This document shows positions 31,601-43,600 of a DNA stretch of 64,000 nucleotides, piece by piece (position 1 is the first letter of the stretch; each line of letters opens with the position of its first letter). The notes under the pieces are model-generated. The model had not been told where the DNA came from. It worked only from the letters and a program-made list of their open reading frames with translations, and ran no database searches. Position numbers and translations under genes: made by a program. This DNA comes from Nereocystis luetkeana (Eukaryota > Sar > Phaeophyceae > Laminariales > Laminariaceae). The stretch spans positions 7,225,207 through 7,289,206 of the forward strand of contig JARUPZ010000020.1 in the NCBI GenBank assembly GCA_031213475.1, written 5' to 3'.

Positions 31601-34600
31601 CGATACAAACAACCCAAAGACAGCGCCCGAGCGTGCCACATGAACGGAAACTCGGAAGTACGCACGGACGGGGCGTTGACGCGAACCATCTAAAATCAAG
31701 CATTGTATTTTCATGGAGTGCGGGTTTTGTTATATACCGAGGCGTTCATTTTCGCTTTTTGATGTCTACGTTTGTACGAGCCCATACCCGACCGGGTTCC
31801 AAATTTGAACTACAGCATGTTGGCGGACCAAATACATAAATCAGGCGAAATACATACCTGGTACTAAAGTAAATGGTGTCTTTTTCGAAACACTGTACTC
31901 GTGCTCAAAGAGCAAAAGGCGCCCTCGATAACCTTAATGTTTGGGGGACCTGGAGGGTTGAGTCATTGTTCGATTGTCGGATACTGCTGTAGTCGTCGCT
32001 CTCACCTGCAGCCGCTTTTTCGGCGAGCTGCCGCTGCCGATGTGCCTCGTCGTTCTCTCTCAGCATCGCCTGTACCGCGCAGGAGTTCGAGACGGAGAAG
32101 GGGCGGCTTTTACTTTTCTCTTTCAATTGTTTTCGGTCTTTTCAGACCGGGGCATTTTCTCTCTCCACCTCTGCTAACTACTGTGAGAGTAGCGTCTCGC
32201 TCACACGCAAGACAGAGGAGCACACACAGCCATCCCACACGAAGAAACACCCGCGAGCACGAAATACGGAGAAGGCCGGCGCAAGGATTGCAAAACGAGA
32301 TGAACACGCAAGCCACAGAAGTACACAAAAATACGCGAGACTCAAAGAAACACGTACCAAGCACGCGAGACAAAACACAAAAGCAGACGCAAAAACACGC
32401 AAGACAGACAAAACTCTTAACACACACAAACACCCACAGAACACGCAAGACAAAAAAAAAGCGCGCGAAGCACGCAAGACAAAGAAACGCCCACATAGCA
32501 TGCAACGGAGGGGAGCTTACCACGCACTCGTACAAAAAAGGCCGACAAGACAGTGCTACGATACGAACATGACTCAGCAGATCTTACCCCGTACACGACA
32601 AAATGGTTGACACACACCGTGTACAAGGTAAAGGGGACTACTGTAGCGCTAACCAATGGTCGATGACTGGGTCTGATTGGCTTGGCTTAGAGTTGAACTT
32701 ATTCGCCTCGTACAAAGTGACCCTCTACCTTTTTCTCGCGTATCAGTCCGACCCAAAATATAAAAGTCCGACTCAGAACAAACTTCAGGATGAGAAAGGT
32801 ACATGAAACGGAATTTAGTTTGCAGGCTTAGTTGCCGAGCGGCTTGCACCCCGAGCCGTTCCTTCAATACGCAGCTATAAGCCATGGGTAGCAAGGCGCG
32901 ATGGAAAAAACGGGGACGGATCGACCCCCCCCCCCCCCCCCCCCCCTCCCTCCCCCCCCGCCCTCCGCGGACACCCGGGGTTTTGCCACTACTGTGTTTT
33001 TTTTCAATGTAGCAAACTGCGATGACTGATCCCGAACCCTAACCTAACCAATGTTTGGAGATGAGTCCTCCTCGTCTCGTACACGGGCGTTTGCGTGACC
33101 CAATCTATCGAACACCGGGAAGTGGTATGCTCTACTGCCAGGCAATACAAACGAAGCACGAACAAACAAACATAAGCAAAAAGGCAAAACTATCCCTACA
33201 GCACATACGCGCGCTCCAGCGGCGCACCTTGATGCCCATCTTGAAGGCGCGATCGCCAAAGGCGCGGGACACAGCCAGCTCGCCCATGACCCGCTTGTGG
33301 ATCACCATCCCCCCGGCGAGCTTGATGCGCTCCATTTCGTCGGGGCGGTTCGGCTTGTGGTCCTGCGGCCGGGACAAAGGTAGTAAATCGTCACATGGCC
33401 CTTTCCAAGATGCCTATTTTTATTTCCATGTCCTTGATCCCATTTATTGTTACGTTCGCCCCTTTTTTTTCTGTCTCCCTCCCACTGCAGCTGTAACGCA
33501 GATCCGGGTCCACATGGCAAGCAGGCTCTCCTCCCCCCTCCCCCCACCGCGGTTCGTTCGTGCCTCGCATTTTCATCGCGAAAACACTTGCAGTCCTTTC
33601 TTCCCTCGACGACTCGCGTCGACATTATCGGAATTACAAAAAGGTCGTCCTTTCGCGACATTTTGTCGCGAAGGGAATATACGTCGAAATCGCCACTAGT
33701 ATTGGTTCGTTTAAAGCTATATCTTAAAACACAACATAGAACGAAAAAAACGGAAACGAGATATAATACCATATATATATATTATATATACGTATGAATG
33801 AGGTGGGGAGTTCGACTCGTTCGGACTGGCCGGACAGCCGTATGATCCATTACGCCATATCGACAGCTTTACCTTCGACACCAGCTCGGCGCGGCCAGCG
33901 CGGCAGAGGATCGTGCGACTGTCCCCGACATTGAAGCTGTAGAAGCGATCGCCGAGGATCATCGCAGTCGTCGCCGTGCTGCCACAGGACTGCCTGGGGG
34001 CGTTCACCAGAAACTCCTCGTCCGTTGCCAGGAAGGCCCGGCCTACCACGCCCTCGATCACCCTACGACAGGGTCGGACAGGATAGGAAAGGAGACGACA
34101 GGATAGGACAAGGCAGAGGACAGGACAGGACAAGGCAGAGGACAGGACAGGACAGGACAGGACATGGCAGGACAGAACAGGGGAAATGGCAGCGAACAGG
34201 ACAGGACAGGGAAGGGCAGGGCAGGACAGGGCAGGGCAGATGATCGTTGTTCGCTCGTAACGAGTCAAGCGGGCGCGAGGAAGGGGGTGGGGGGCGGGTT
34301 GGCCTATCCCGCTACTACCAAAAACACCCGGTTCGCATTTGCAACAAAGGGCTGTCCATCTCGACGTTCGACAGTGTCTGCGGCATTCAGTACCCCTTCA
34401 GCAGGGTTTGTCGCTCCAGGTGGAAGCAAAAGGAGTGACGTAAACACGTGGGCACAAGAATGGTGAAGAGAAGGTGAATGGAACTGCACATGAAACTGAA
34501 CAAATAATCAGCAACGTATTCAAGTTACTCTAACTTCACGACAAATAGTACCGGGAATCACAGACAAAACTACGAGCTTGTTTAGGGCTACCGCCTCCCT

Positions 34601-37600
34601 CACACCTGTCAACTGCCGTCGTCGTCCTCTGCCTCTCCTGCCATACGCTCTCGCGGTAAACCGCCCCACCCCCCTCCGCCGGCAAACCAGCCGTCGCCAT
34701 CGACCGCGAAGGCTCCCCGCCGGGACTCTGCACGCCGCTGCGGCTCCCCGTTGGTGGCGGCGAAGCCATGCCGCTCTCCCCTCGCTCCTCCGCCACTGTC
34801 TGGCCAACCACCCTATCGCCGACTCCCCCCCCGGCAGCACATGAATCAGCGCCATCCATCTCTGTTCCAACCCCCCTCGCGGCGTCGCCGCCCGCCGCCG
34901 GGGTCGCGCCAGCACTACCACCGTAACCGTGCATATTTCCCGCACCTCCGCCTGCCGCGTCATCGGAGCTCAGCCTCCTCGCCGCGGCGGCGGTGGCGGC
35001 GGCCGCGGCTGCCGCGGCAGCTCCACCGCCGCCACCGCCTCCGCCTCCACCCCCGCATCTCGGCGAGGACGATGAAGCTCTCGCCCGGTTCGCCTGCATC
35101 GCCCTCGCTCCGATGAGCCACTCCTCCGGGAGGCTGGGCGCGCTCGACACGCTCTCGCTGCTCGGGGTCGACTTGGGAAGCGAGGAAGAGGACGCCGCTA
35201 TCGCCGCCTGCGCCGCGGCCGCCACCACCGCCGCCTCGGCCACCGCCGTCGCCGAGGGGGGGGCGTGGTGGTCCCGCCGCGGCGCTTTCCCGCCGCGGCT
35301 CGTCCCTTTCCCCGAACCCGCCGGAGCCGGAGCATCGCCCGTCACCATCCCACCTTCCCGGTTCTCCTCTTCCAGGGTGTCCGAGCCCACGCCGCGCCCT
35401 CGCACGGGACTACCACCACCGCCGCCACCGCCGCCGCCCCCACCACCCCCATCACCGCCACCACCCTCGCCACCACCACCACTACTACCACTGCCAATCG
35501 CGGTCCCGGACAGGGAAGAACGCGCCGCCACCGCCGCCGCCGCGTTCGACGAAGACGGAGGCGGAGGCAATGGAGGCATCCCCGACCCTCCGCTGCTGCT
35601 GGAAAACACGGGGGGAGAAGTCCACCCCCCCAGCGACCGGCAGCTCTCGTTGCCGCTGTCCATGTCCACACAGCGCACGGCCTCGCCGCCGCCGCCGCTC
35701 CCGAACATCTCCGCCCGCTCCGCCGCCCTGTCTTCCTGGAGCGCGCGGGCGATCAGCGGGGTTGACTCCTCCAACACCTCCGCGATCGCTACGTGCAGGC
35801 GTTGCCACAAGAAGGCGCTTGTCTCGTACCCGCCGTGCCCGTCGTAAACGGCAAGGAAGGTCTGGGGCCCTAGCCCTAGGGCCGCCAGGGATTCCACTCC
35901 CATGTCCTGCGGCGCGGCGCAACCGGACAGAAGAACGAGCAAAGCAGAGGAAAATGAGGCTAGGAAGGAGGCGGTGTGGGGGAGGGGGCGCCGGTTGGGC
36001 GGCGGCGGGGGGGGGGGGTTCCACCCCCATGTCGTGCGGCGCGCAACAGGGTAAACATGAGAATATCGGGTCAAGGAGGCGAGGCAGGAGGCGGTGCATA
36101 GGGGGGAGAGCGGGGAGGCGGTGCGAGTTGGGAGGGGGGTAGTAGGGAGGGGGATGGGGGCGGGGGGAGGGGGACTATATATAGCACAGTATTTAGGCAT
36201 AAATATCATACCAGCAAACATAGATTTTACAGCAAATTATCTAAGTATGTATATCGCGATCTGTCCTACTTGTTTTTTCATTCACCACTCTGTCCCGAAA
36301 CACAAGGGACGTTTGGACAACACAGTATTACGGGGGGCCATAGTAAATAGGATCTGCTGTACCCACAAAAACCTCCATATTTCCCTATTTTTCCTAACAA
36401 ATGTTTGGTCATATTTACTATGGTCCCCCGTAAAAATACTGTAATACACAAACGATTCTTACGTCTTGTGACAGAGTGGTAGATATCTAGCCTCACCTGT
36501 ATGATGACACTCTTGTCCTCCATTGTCTTCCTCGTCCCCTTGTCCTCCCACACCCCCCAGTCGAACCTGTTGATGCTGAATCCCGTCCGCCCGATGAGGA
36601 TATGGTCGCTCAGCTCCAAGCGGCGGCTGTTCGCGTACGGTCCCACCAGCTGACGGGATAGAAAGAGGGATAGGAGGGGGGGACGGGAGAGAGCAACCGA
36701 AGAGACGAGGAGAGAAACGGACAGGGAGAGAGATACATATCCCGGATAAGCTATTGATTCTCTCCCGTCACTACTTGAAGAAAGAACGTCTTGGTGGGAG
36801 CTGGGCTCGTGGCTGGTCAAAAGCGAGGCCTACAATTTGGTCGGGGGTATGGGACCGTTCGAGAACTTCCCCCCTTCCGGTTCTGGGTAATACGCAGGTA
36901 GTACTCGCATCGTCACGGACATGCATCGTGGGAAAAAGCGACAGACCCTGTTCGCTCACATGCCTCTCTCGATCACATCATTACACTGCACGCAGCAGCC
37001 CGTATAGCCAAGAGGCAAGCAAAACAACGAACGAAAAACAAACTGGCCGAAGAAACTCATCGTCCGTCCAAGGTTTACATTACAACCCGTTGGACCTCCG
37101 TTAACGACCCTACAATACCTCAAAAGCAGTGGGTCTCCGCATTGTCGTTGCTCTAAATAGGTTATTATAGTTGACCCCGTTCGGGCAGTAGGCCCCGTTT
37201 TCGACCGCAAGTGCCTTGGAATCAGAACCAGATGCCGCTCTCGCCAGCTATAAAACATGCGTCGGAATCAGAATCAGATACTGCTCTTGGCCGGCTTTGA
37301 AAGCGTGCCTTGGAATCAGAACCAGACACTGCTCTCGACCGGCAATAAAGTGTGCCCTCGAATCAGAACTAGATGCTTGCTTTGGCCGGCAATGTCAAGC
37401 CGTTTTGTCTCTAAAATACTTTAGAGACAAAACTAGGAACATATTGCCGGCCAAAGGCGTGCGTTCATGTTTCTGTACTGCAATGCACAAGTACATGGGG
37501 TCGAGTACGCCCCCGCCTCAGCCAGCGGCGACACACCAACACAAGTGAAACACCTCGCCGACCCCGCATTTGTCAGTACGGGAGAGGGAGGGGGGGGGGG

Positions 37601-40600
37601 GGGGGTGCCTGCTCTGAGCCCCTTGGGGGAAATCCAGCCCATGATCCGAGCAAAAATCGTCGCTACTTCTAGCGGCCGGGTCCAGGGTGGAAAGAGAAAA
37701 CGCGGCCAGCGCTACGCGGACGCTAGCGGGCTTCCTCTGTCGCCTGAGTTTGAAAAATATTTCGCAGAATGTGCGAGGCAGGGCTGAGGCAAGCGTAAGG
37801 AAATTTGGGTGAGACAAGTACGTATCCGACCAGTGGTCTATTAAGAGCACACACAACAAAAATACTGTCCAACGACCGCAACGAAGTATGGGCGAGACCA
37901 CGGGTCGACGCGGGAGGCCTCATCCAAAAATCCAATACTTACATCAAATGATCCCGGACATCGAGTCAGAATACTATTAAATACAGGAAAATCCAGCCCC
38001 TGATCCGGGCAAAAAAAAGGCGGGCATAGCGGTATGCACAATGCTGGTCGACAGACACATGCCGGACACCCGAATAGACCAACAACCCAGCCTCCAACCC
38101 AAGAATAAAAAATGAAACACAGTAAACGAAACAAACGCCTCCACAATACAATACAACCCCTGGAAACATACAAAAAAAACGCCCCCACACTACAACCTCC
38201 AGTAGTCACACAGGGACGACGCACCTGCACGTATGTGCCGTTCGTGCTCCCGACATCGCACAAGAAGTACTCGGCCGCCCCCTCCCCCCCACCATCGCCT
38301 CCACCATCACTGCCGCCGCCCGTCGAAGATAGGGCCTCTCCAGCAACTCCAAGATCGGAAGAAACGCGTCTCCCCGTCGTACCGTCCATCTCGTTATCGT
38401 TGCCATGGCCACTACTGCTACCGCTACCGCCCCGCCCCCCCTCCCTGCCCCCATCCTTCGGCGAGCCAGACGCGCTAAGGCGGCGGCGGTGGTGGTGGTG
38501 GGTATAGTCGCACTCTACGGTGCTGTGGTTGCGCGATAGCTCCCGGTCGGCGATGCTGTTTTGATTTTCGATTTTCGATTTCGATGGCATTTTTTCACGC
38601 AGACGGAGGCGTCAGGGGGGGGGGGGGGCGGAGTGGGCAGGGGGGATTGGTTTGGTCTCGGAAGCGCTAATCGATGGCGTGCATGTGAACGCGAATGAGG
38701 ATGAAAAGGGGCCGCATAAGGGTGGGGGGTACTCATGTTGTGCATGTCCGTAGTCGAATGTCCGTAGGCCCTCACATCCCTACAATGCCTGGACGGAGCA
38801 CGTCAGGTTTTCACCGACCAGGCAAACATCGCTAGACCCAAGCGCGAAGCGCCGTGAGGTGTTCGGCGAGTCGCCATGAAGGGTGAGCGAGCTGCATGCT
38901 ACCGAGAACTGCTTGTGCCTCTCAAGCTTTCGGCACACCTTGTGCGGCGTACTACCTTGGGGCATGGATGGCAAGCGTCGAATGGGGGGATATACATAAG
39001 GTGGATAGGAGCGTTACGAAAAAGAACAAAGAAAATAATTTACAAAAAATATTGAGACACCATATCACACAGCAACGTTTCGCATTAACGTTGACGTGCA
39101 ACCCATCAATCAACCATTGAAGTCGTAACTACTGACGTGCAGTCCATAGGAGACCCATGGATATTCCGATAGTCACAAGCTCAAAAACATCAACCCTTTT
39201 ATTAATAGTGTTGCAATGCACAGACACACCTCATTTACTCTAATCCCAAGTAAGTTGTGCCCAAAACGGGAGTACAAAAACAGTTCCACAGGAGCCAACA
39301 TTCGTGTTATCACACTGGGTGATAAGATAACACACCCCCCTGGGAGCACACACATGCAACGGAAATGGCGGCGTTAAAAAGAAAATCTCCTCACGACCCT
39401 TCCGCAGGCACAACATCGCTCGGCATTTGCACCCTCTCGAGAAAAACCTGCGTGGAAATTAGTCCAGGGAGGGGGGTGTACAATATTTTGCATCTTACAC
39501 GGGTATATAATCATATGCTCCGCACTGATTATCCGACCCTACTCTTTCTTGCGCGGCCTCTTTTCTGATGGGAGGGCCGGTGGCGCGTGTAGTGGCAGTG
39601 GCAGCAGTGGCGCCGCCAAGCTAACCTTATCGTGTTGTCCACCGCGCGCCCTATCGACGCCCCCTCCCGTTGTATTCTCCGCCTCTCCCCCTTCAAAGGC
39701 CCCGCGACGATTTCCAGAAGCATGCCCCGCTCCTCGTCGATCTCCCTGTGGTCAACCATCGTGCAAGGAGGAAAACAAAAGAAACATAGCAATATATATA
39801 TTATTTGACAAATGATGAAGTGAGGGTATAGAGTTTACTGGCGCATGCATACTAGGAACGGCATGATGCTGACAAGTCTTTCCCGGTAAAATACCCAGAA
39901 AAAAGGCACGCTCAATGGTCTATATATTCGAATTATGTAATCATAGAAGTTGTACCTGGTATTGTTTTTAATTCATACCAGGTACCCTGACATATATACT
40001 AGTATATGCAAATCTACGTTACCTATTAAAAAAAAAACACGAATCAAATGAAAAACGAGAGCTTTTAGCGCCTCTACGCGTACCGCATACCAGGGTACCT
40101 CATTTATTATACAGTAGAAAGAAAACTGTACTTAGGTGCCAGGCTCTCGCAGTAGAGCGTACCACATTTTCTACATTTGGTCTGATTGGCCAGGGTGAGG
40201 GCTAGGGCCGGTCTTATTTGGCTCGAAGCAGGCGAAAAGTGGTAAGCGACCCCCCTGGTCTCGACCCAACCGTTGAACGGATCTTTTCTTGTCCCGTGCA
40301 GGTAGGTCCCAGCATTCGCTGAGGGTATGTGTGATACCTGGTACCTGATACCCGACACTATGATATGTAGACATCTTCATCTTCTTCATGTTGCACGACC
40401 GCTGCTGTTGCTGCTGCGGGTCGTTCGTGTAACACAATGCAACCAGTATGCCCCAAAACCTCTTGCTGTGGTAGTCGGCCCCGTATGCTGTCCCGCGCAC
40501 AAGTATATACCCAACGCAGCAACAAGACCCTTCGAATACCGCACACCTCGGAGAGACCATCGATCATCACTCCATGGACTACATATACGTTTTCAGGGTG

Positions 40601-43600
40601 GCAGAGAGGCTTCCTCATCTGTGCCAGGCACGATGTACCACTGCTGTAGCATAACTTTGCGTTGCCGGGTGCGAGCCGTATAACCTGCGTGATATACTGT
40701 AGGGCATGGTTCCTGTGATGGATCTATCTGCACTATACACAGATCCCGCACACTATTTGACAACAGTAGGATAGGCTCTAGATGACCTACTGCTGTAGAT
40801 CGTGATCTGCTCGAATTGCGGGTTGCTGATAGGCGAGACAGTCCCCTCGCCAAACTCTCGCGTTCGCCGTCCTTCGCGTGGGATCAGGGCGGTCGTCTCT
40901 AGCCTCTCCCATACCGAAACTTGGCGCGTTACTGCGCCATGTATACCGAGCTAAGAAAACACAGCCCCATGGATGTCGAGACGAAGGTGTCCGTTATAAT
41001 GTCATGTTTACAAAAAGTCAAGAGCAAAAAAAGCGTACAACACTGTAATCAACGACACAGTTACAGTAGGAGATTGTATACCATTCTGTCCAGAGGTATG
41101 AGGAACGTTTGTATCGGATATTAATATGCGTTCGTTGATTGTATTTTGGGACGGAGTGGTACCCCGGTAGAGTTAATGGGGGAAATGCTTGATTAGTTCG
41201 TAAGAGAGAATCACACGTTTAGAAGTCTTCACACGTCGGGAAGAAATATTTATTGTAGATCACCTCTCATCCATAGATCATCTAGAGATCAATCAAATAT
41301 AATCTGCAGAACATTCATGGATCATCTAGAGATCATTCATAGATCATCTAGAGATCATTCATGAATCATCTACAAGTCATTCATAGATCATCTACAGATC
41401 ATTCATAGACCCTAACCTGCCGGTATGAGATGCCGTGCAGGAAGGATTTGCCCAGGAAAAATGTCCTACAGCAGTACATCATGCAGGCCATACGGCTCTC
41501 ACCTCGTACCTCGCGCTAGATCATGCAGATCAGGGATCTATCTATCTGCCTTGAAGTATCTAGATCATCAAGTGGGAACCGATGATCTGTTCCATGGGTG
41601 TACTACGATTATGGGCGGAAAACGCAAGGACCGTTTAGACATTACTATGAAGACCAAGCAGTCCCACCCTCCCTCCTTTTCTCCCTCCCTCTCCCTCCCT
41701 CCCGCCCTTTCTCCCTCTCCCCCTCTCCACCCCCTTTCCTTTTTCTCTCTGTCTCTCCCCCGTCATACGAAATGCGTGATATCAAGTACCCCCTCCCCCC
41801 CTATTTTCTCTTGCCCCCTCCCCCTCCCCCTCTTGCTCCGTCTCGAAAGGGATGCGTGGTCAATGGCCTAAATGACTAAGGTAATCAACAAATGAGTACG
41901 CCCCCCCCCAACCCCCCCCCCCCTCTCAACCAGACCGCCTCCGCTCACTTGGTATGAAAGACGCTGTTCCCCGCCGAGAACATAGACCCTTCCTCCAGGG
42001 GCCACTCCCTCACGCCGCGGCCCGAGCCGATGCGGATCGACGCCGCGTACGGCATCCCCTTATCTTCCACGTGAAAAGCCCCACCCTTCCACACGATGCT
42101 CGCGTGGTCCGACTCCCCCATGCACTTATCGTTAGGTATACAGACGTCATTGTCGGGGCCTCGGCCCACGGTCGCCCCCCCCCTCCCCACGGCGAAGCGA
42201 GACGAGTCGTTCTCTTCTGCCACCGTCGTGAACTTGAGGATTATCTGTGACAGCGATCCCGGGGCGGAGGGCGCCGCGCTCACGGGCGGCCCTGCTGTGA
42301 GGAGGAAGGAGGAAGGCAGAGCACGATTTCAGGGGATGCAGCGGGCGGGAGGGTTTAGCGTTTAGGGGACGTGAGGATTTAGGGGGTTGGGATTGGGAAT
42401 ATCAGGGGATAGGGGACGGGAGGGGTCAGCAAATAGGGGAAAGGAGGATTCAGGGAATAGGGGACGGGGGGTTTAGATGATAAGGGGTGATAGTTCAGGG
42501 AATAAGTGGGGGGGGGGGTTGCGTGTGATTCAAGGAATCGGGGGCGGGATGATCCCTGGAGCGGAGGGCGCGGCGCTCACGTGCAAGCCTGCTGGCGAGG
42601 GAGAGGCAGTGCACGATTTCAGGGGACAGGGGACGGGGGTGTTCACGAGGTGAGGGACGGTAGGATTCAGGGGACAGGGCATGCTTATAATTCAGGGGGT
42701 AGAGGGCGGGGTGACCCGGAGCGGAGGGCGTGGTGAGCATGGGCGGGCCCGCTGGAAAGCGGGAGGCAGTGACACGATTTCAGGGGATGGCGGGAGGGTG
42801 GAGGGGACAGGGTACGGGAGGATTCAGGGGAAAAGGGACGTGTATGATCCAGGGGATACGGGACGGGTTGACCCGCACCGGAGGGCGCGGCGCTTACAGG
42901 CGGGTCCCCACTGGGAACGGGGCAGTCTGATTCGAATAATAGGGGGGGGGGTGACCCTAGAGCGGAGGGCACGGCACTCAGGGCAGGCCCCCTGGGAAGA
43001 GGAAAGCAGTGCATAGTTTCAGGTGGTATAGGACGGGAGCAAATAGGCGCAGATGATTCAGGGGATAGGGGATGGGATTCAGGGCAGAGTGGACGGGATG
43101 ACGCCGAGGCGGGGGGCGCATCACTGGCGACAGGGCCAACTGGGGTGATGGGGAGGGAGGGAGAGAGGGACGGAGGGAGGGAGGGTGGGTTGTGCTGCGA
43201 CGGCCGCTCGACTCATGCCACCACTGCTATCGCCGCCACCACGATCGCTACGGCCGCTACCGCTACGGCTGCTACCGCTACGGCCGCTACCGTTACGCCG
43301 CTTCCACCAGCCCCACCACGGCCACCACTACCGCCACCACCACCACGTACCGCTACCGCTACCGCCAGCCCCACCACCACCACCATCACCGCCGTCGTCG
43401 TGGCCACCACCACCACCACCACTACCACAGGGTGGTACCCAATCCTCGCCTCCTAAAGCTAGAAACTCCCACAACAAACACAGTACTCACCGGCCGCATC
43501 GCAGCACCGCCCTTCCTCCTCGCCCTGCGGATAGCCCACCGCGTCATCCCCGCCGCCCCCCTCGTCCTCCCCCTCCTCTCCCTCCTCCCCGACCCGACCT

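Noticed and set aside
34536-36221. One 561-codon minus-strand frame as a single exon
   Set aside because: The part above 35906 reads through an intron; the acceptor GCCGCAG and the PP2C alignment fix the exon start at 35906.
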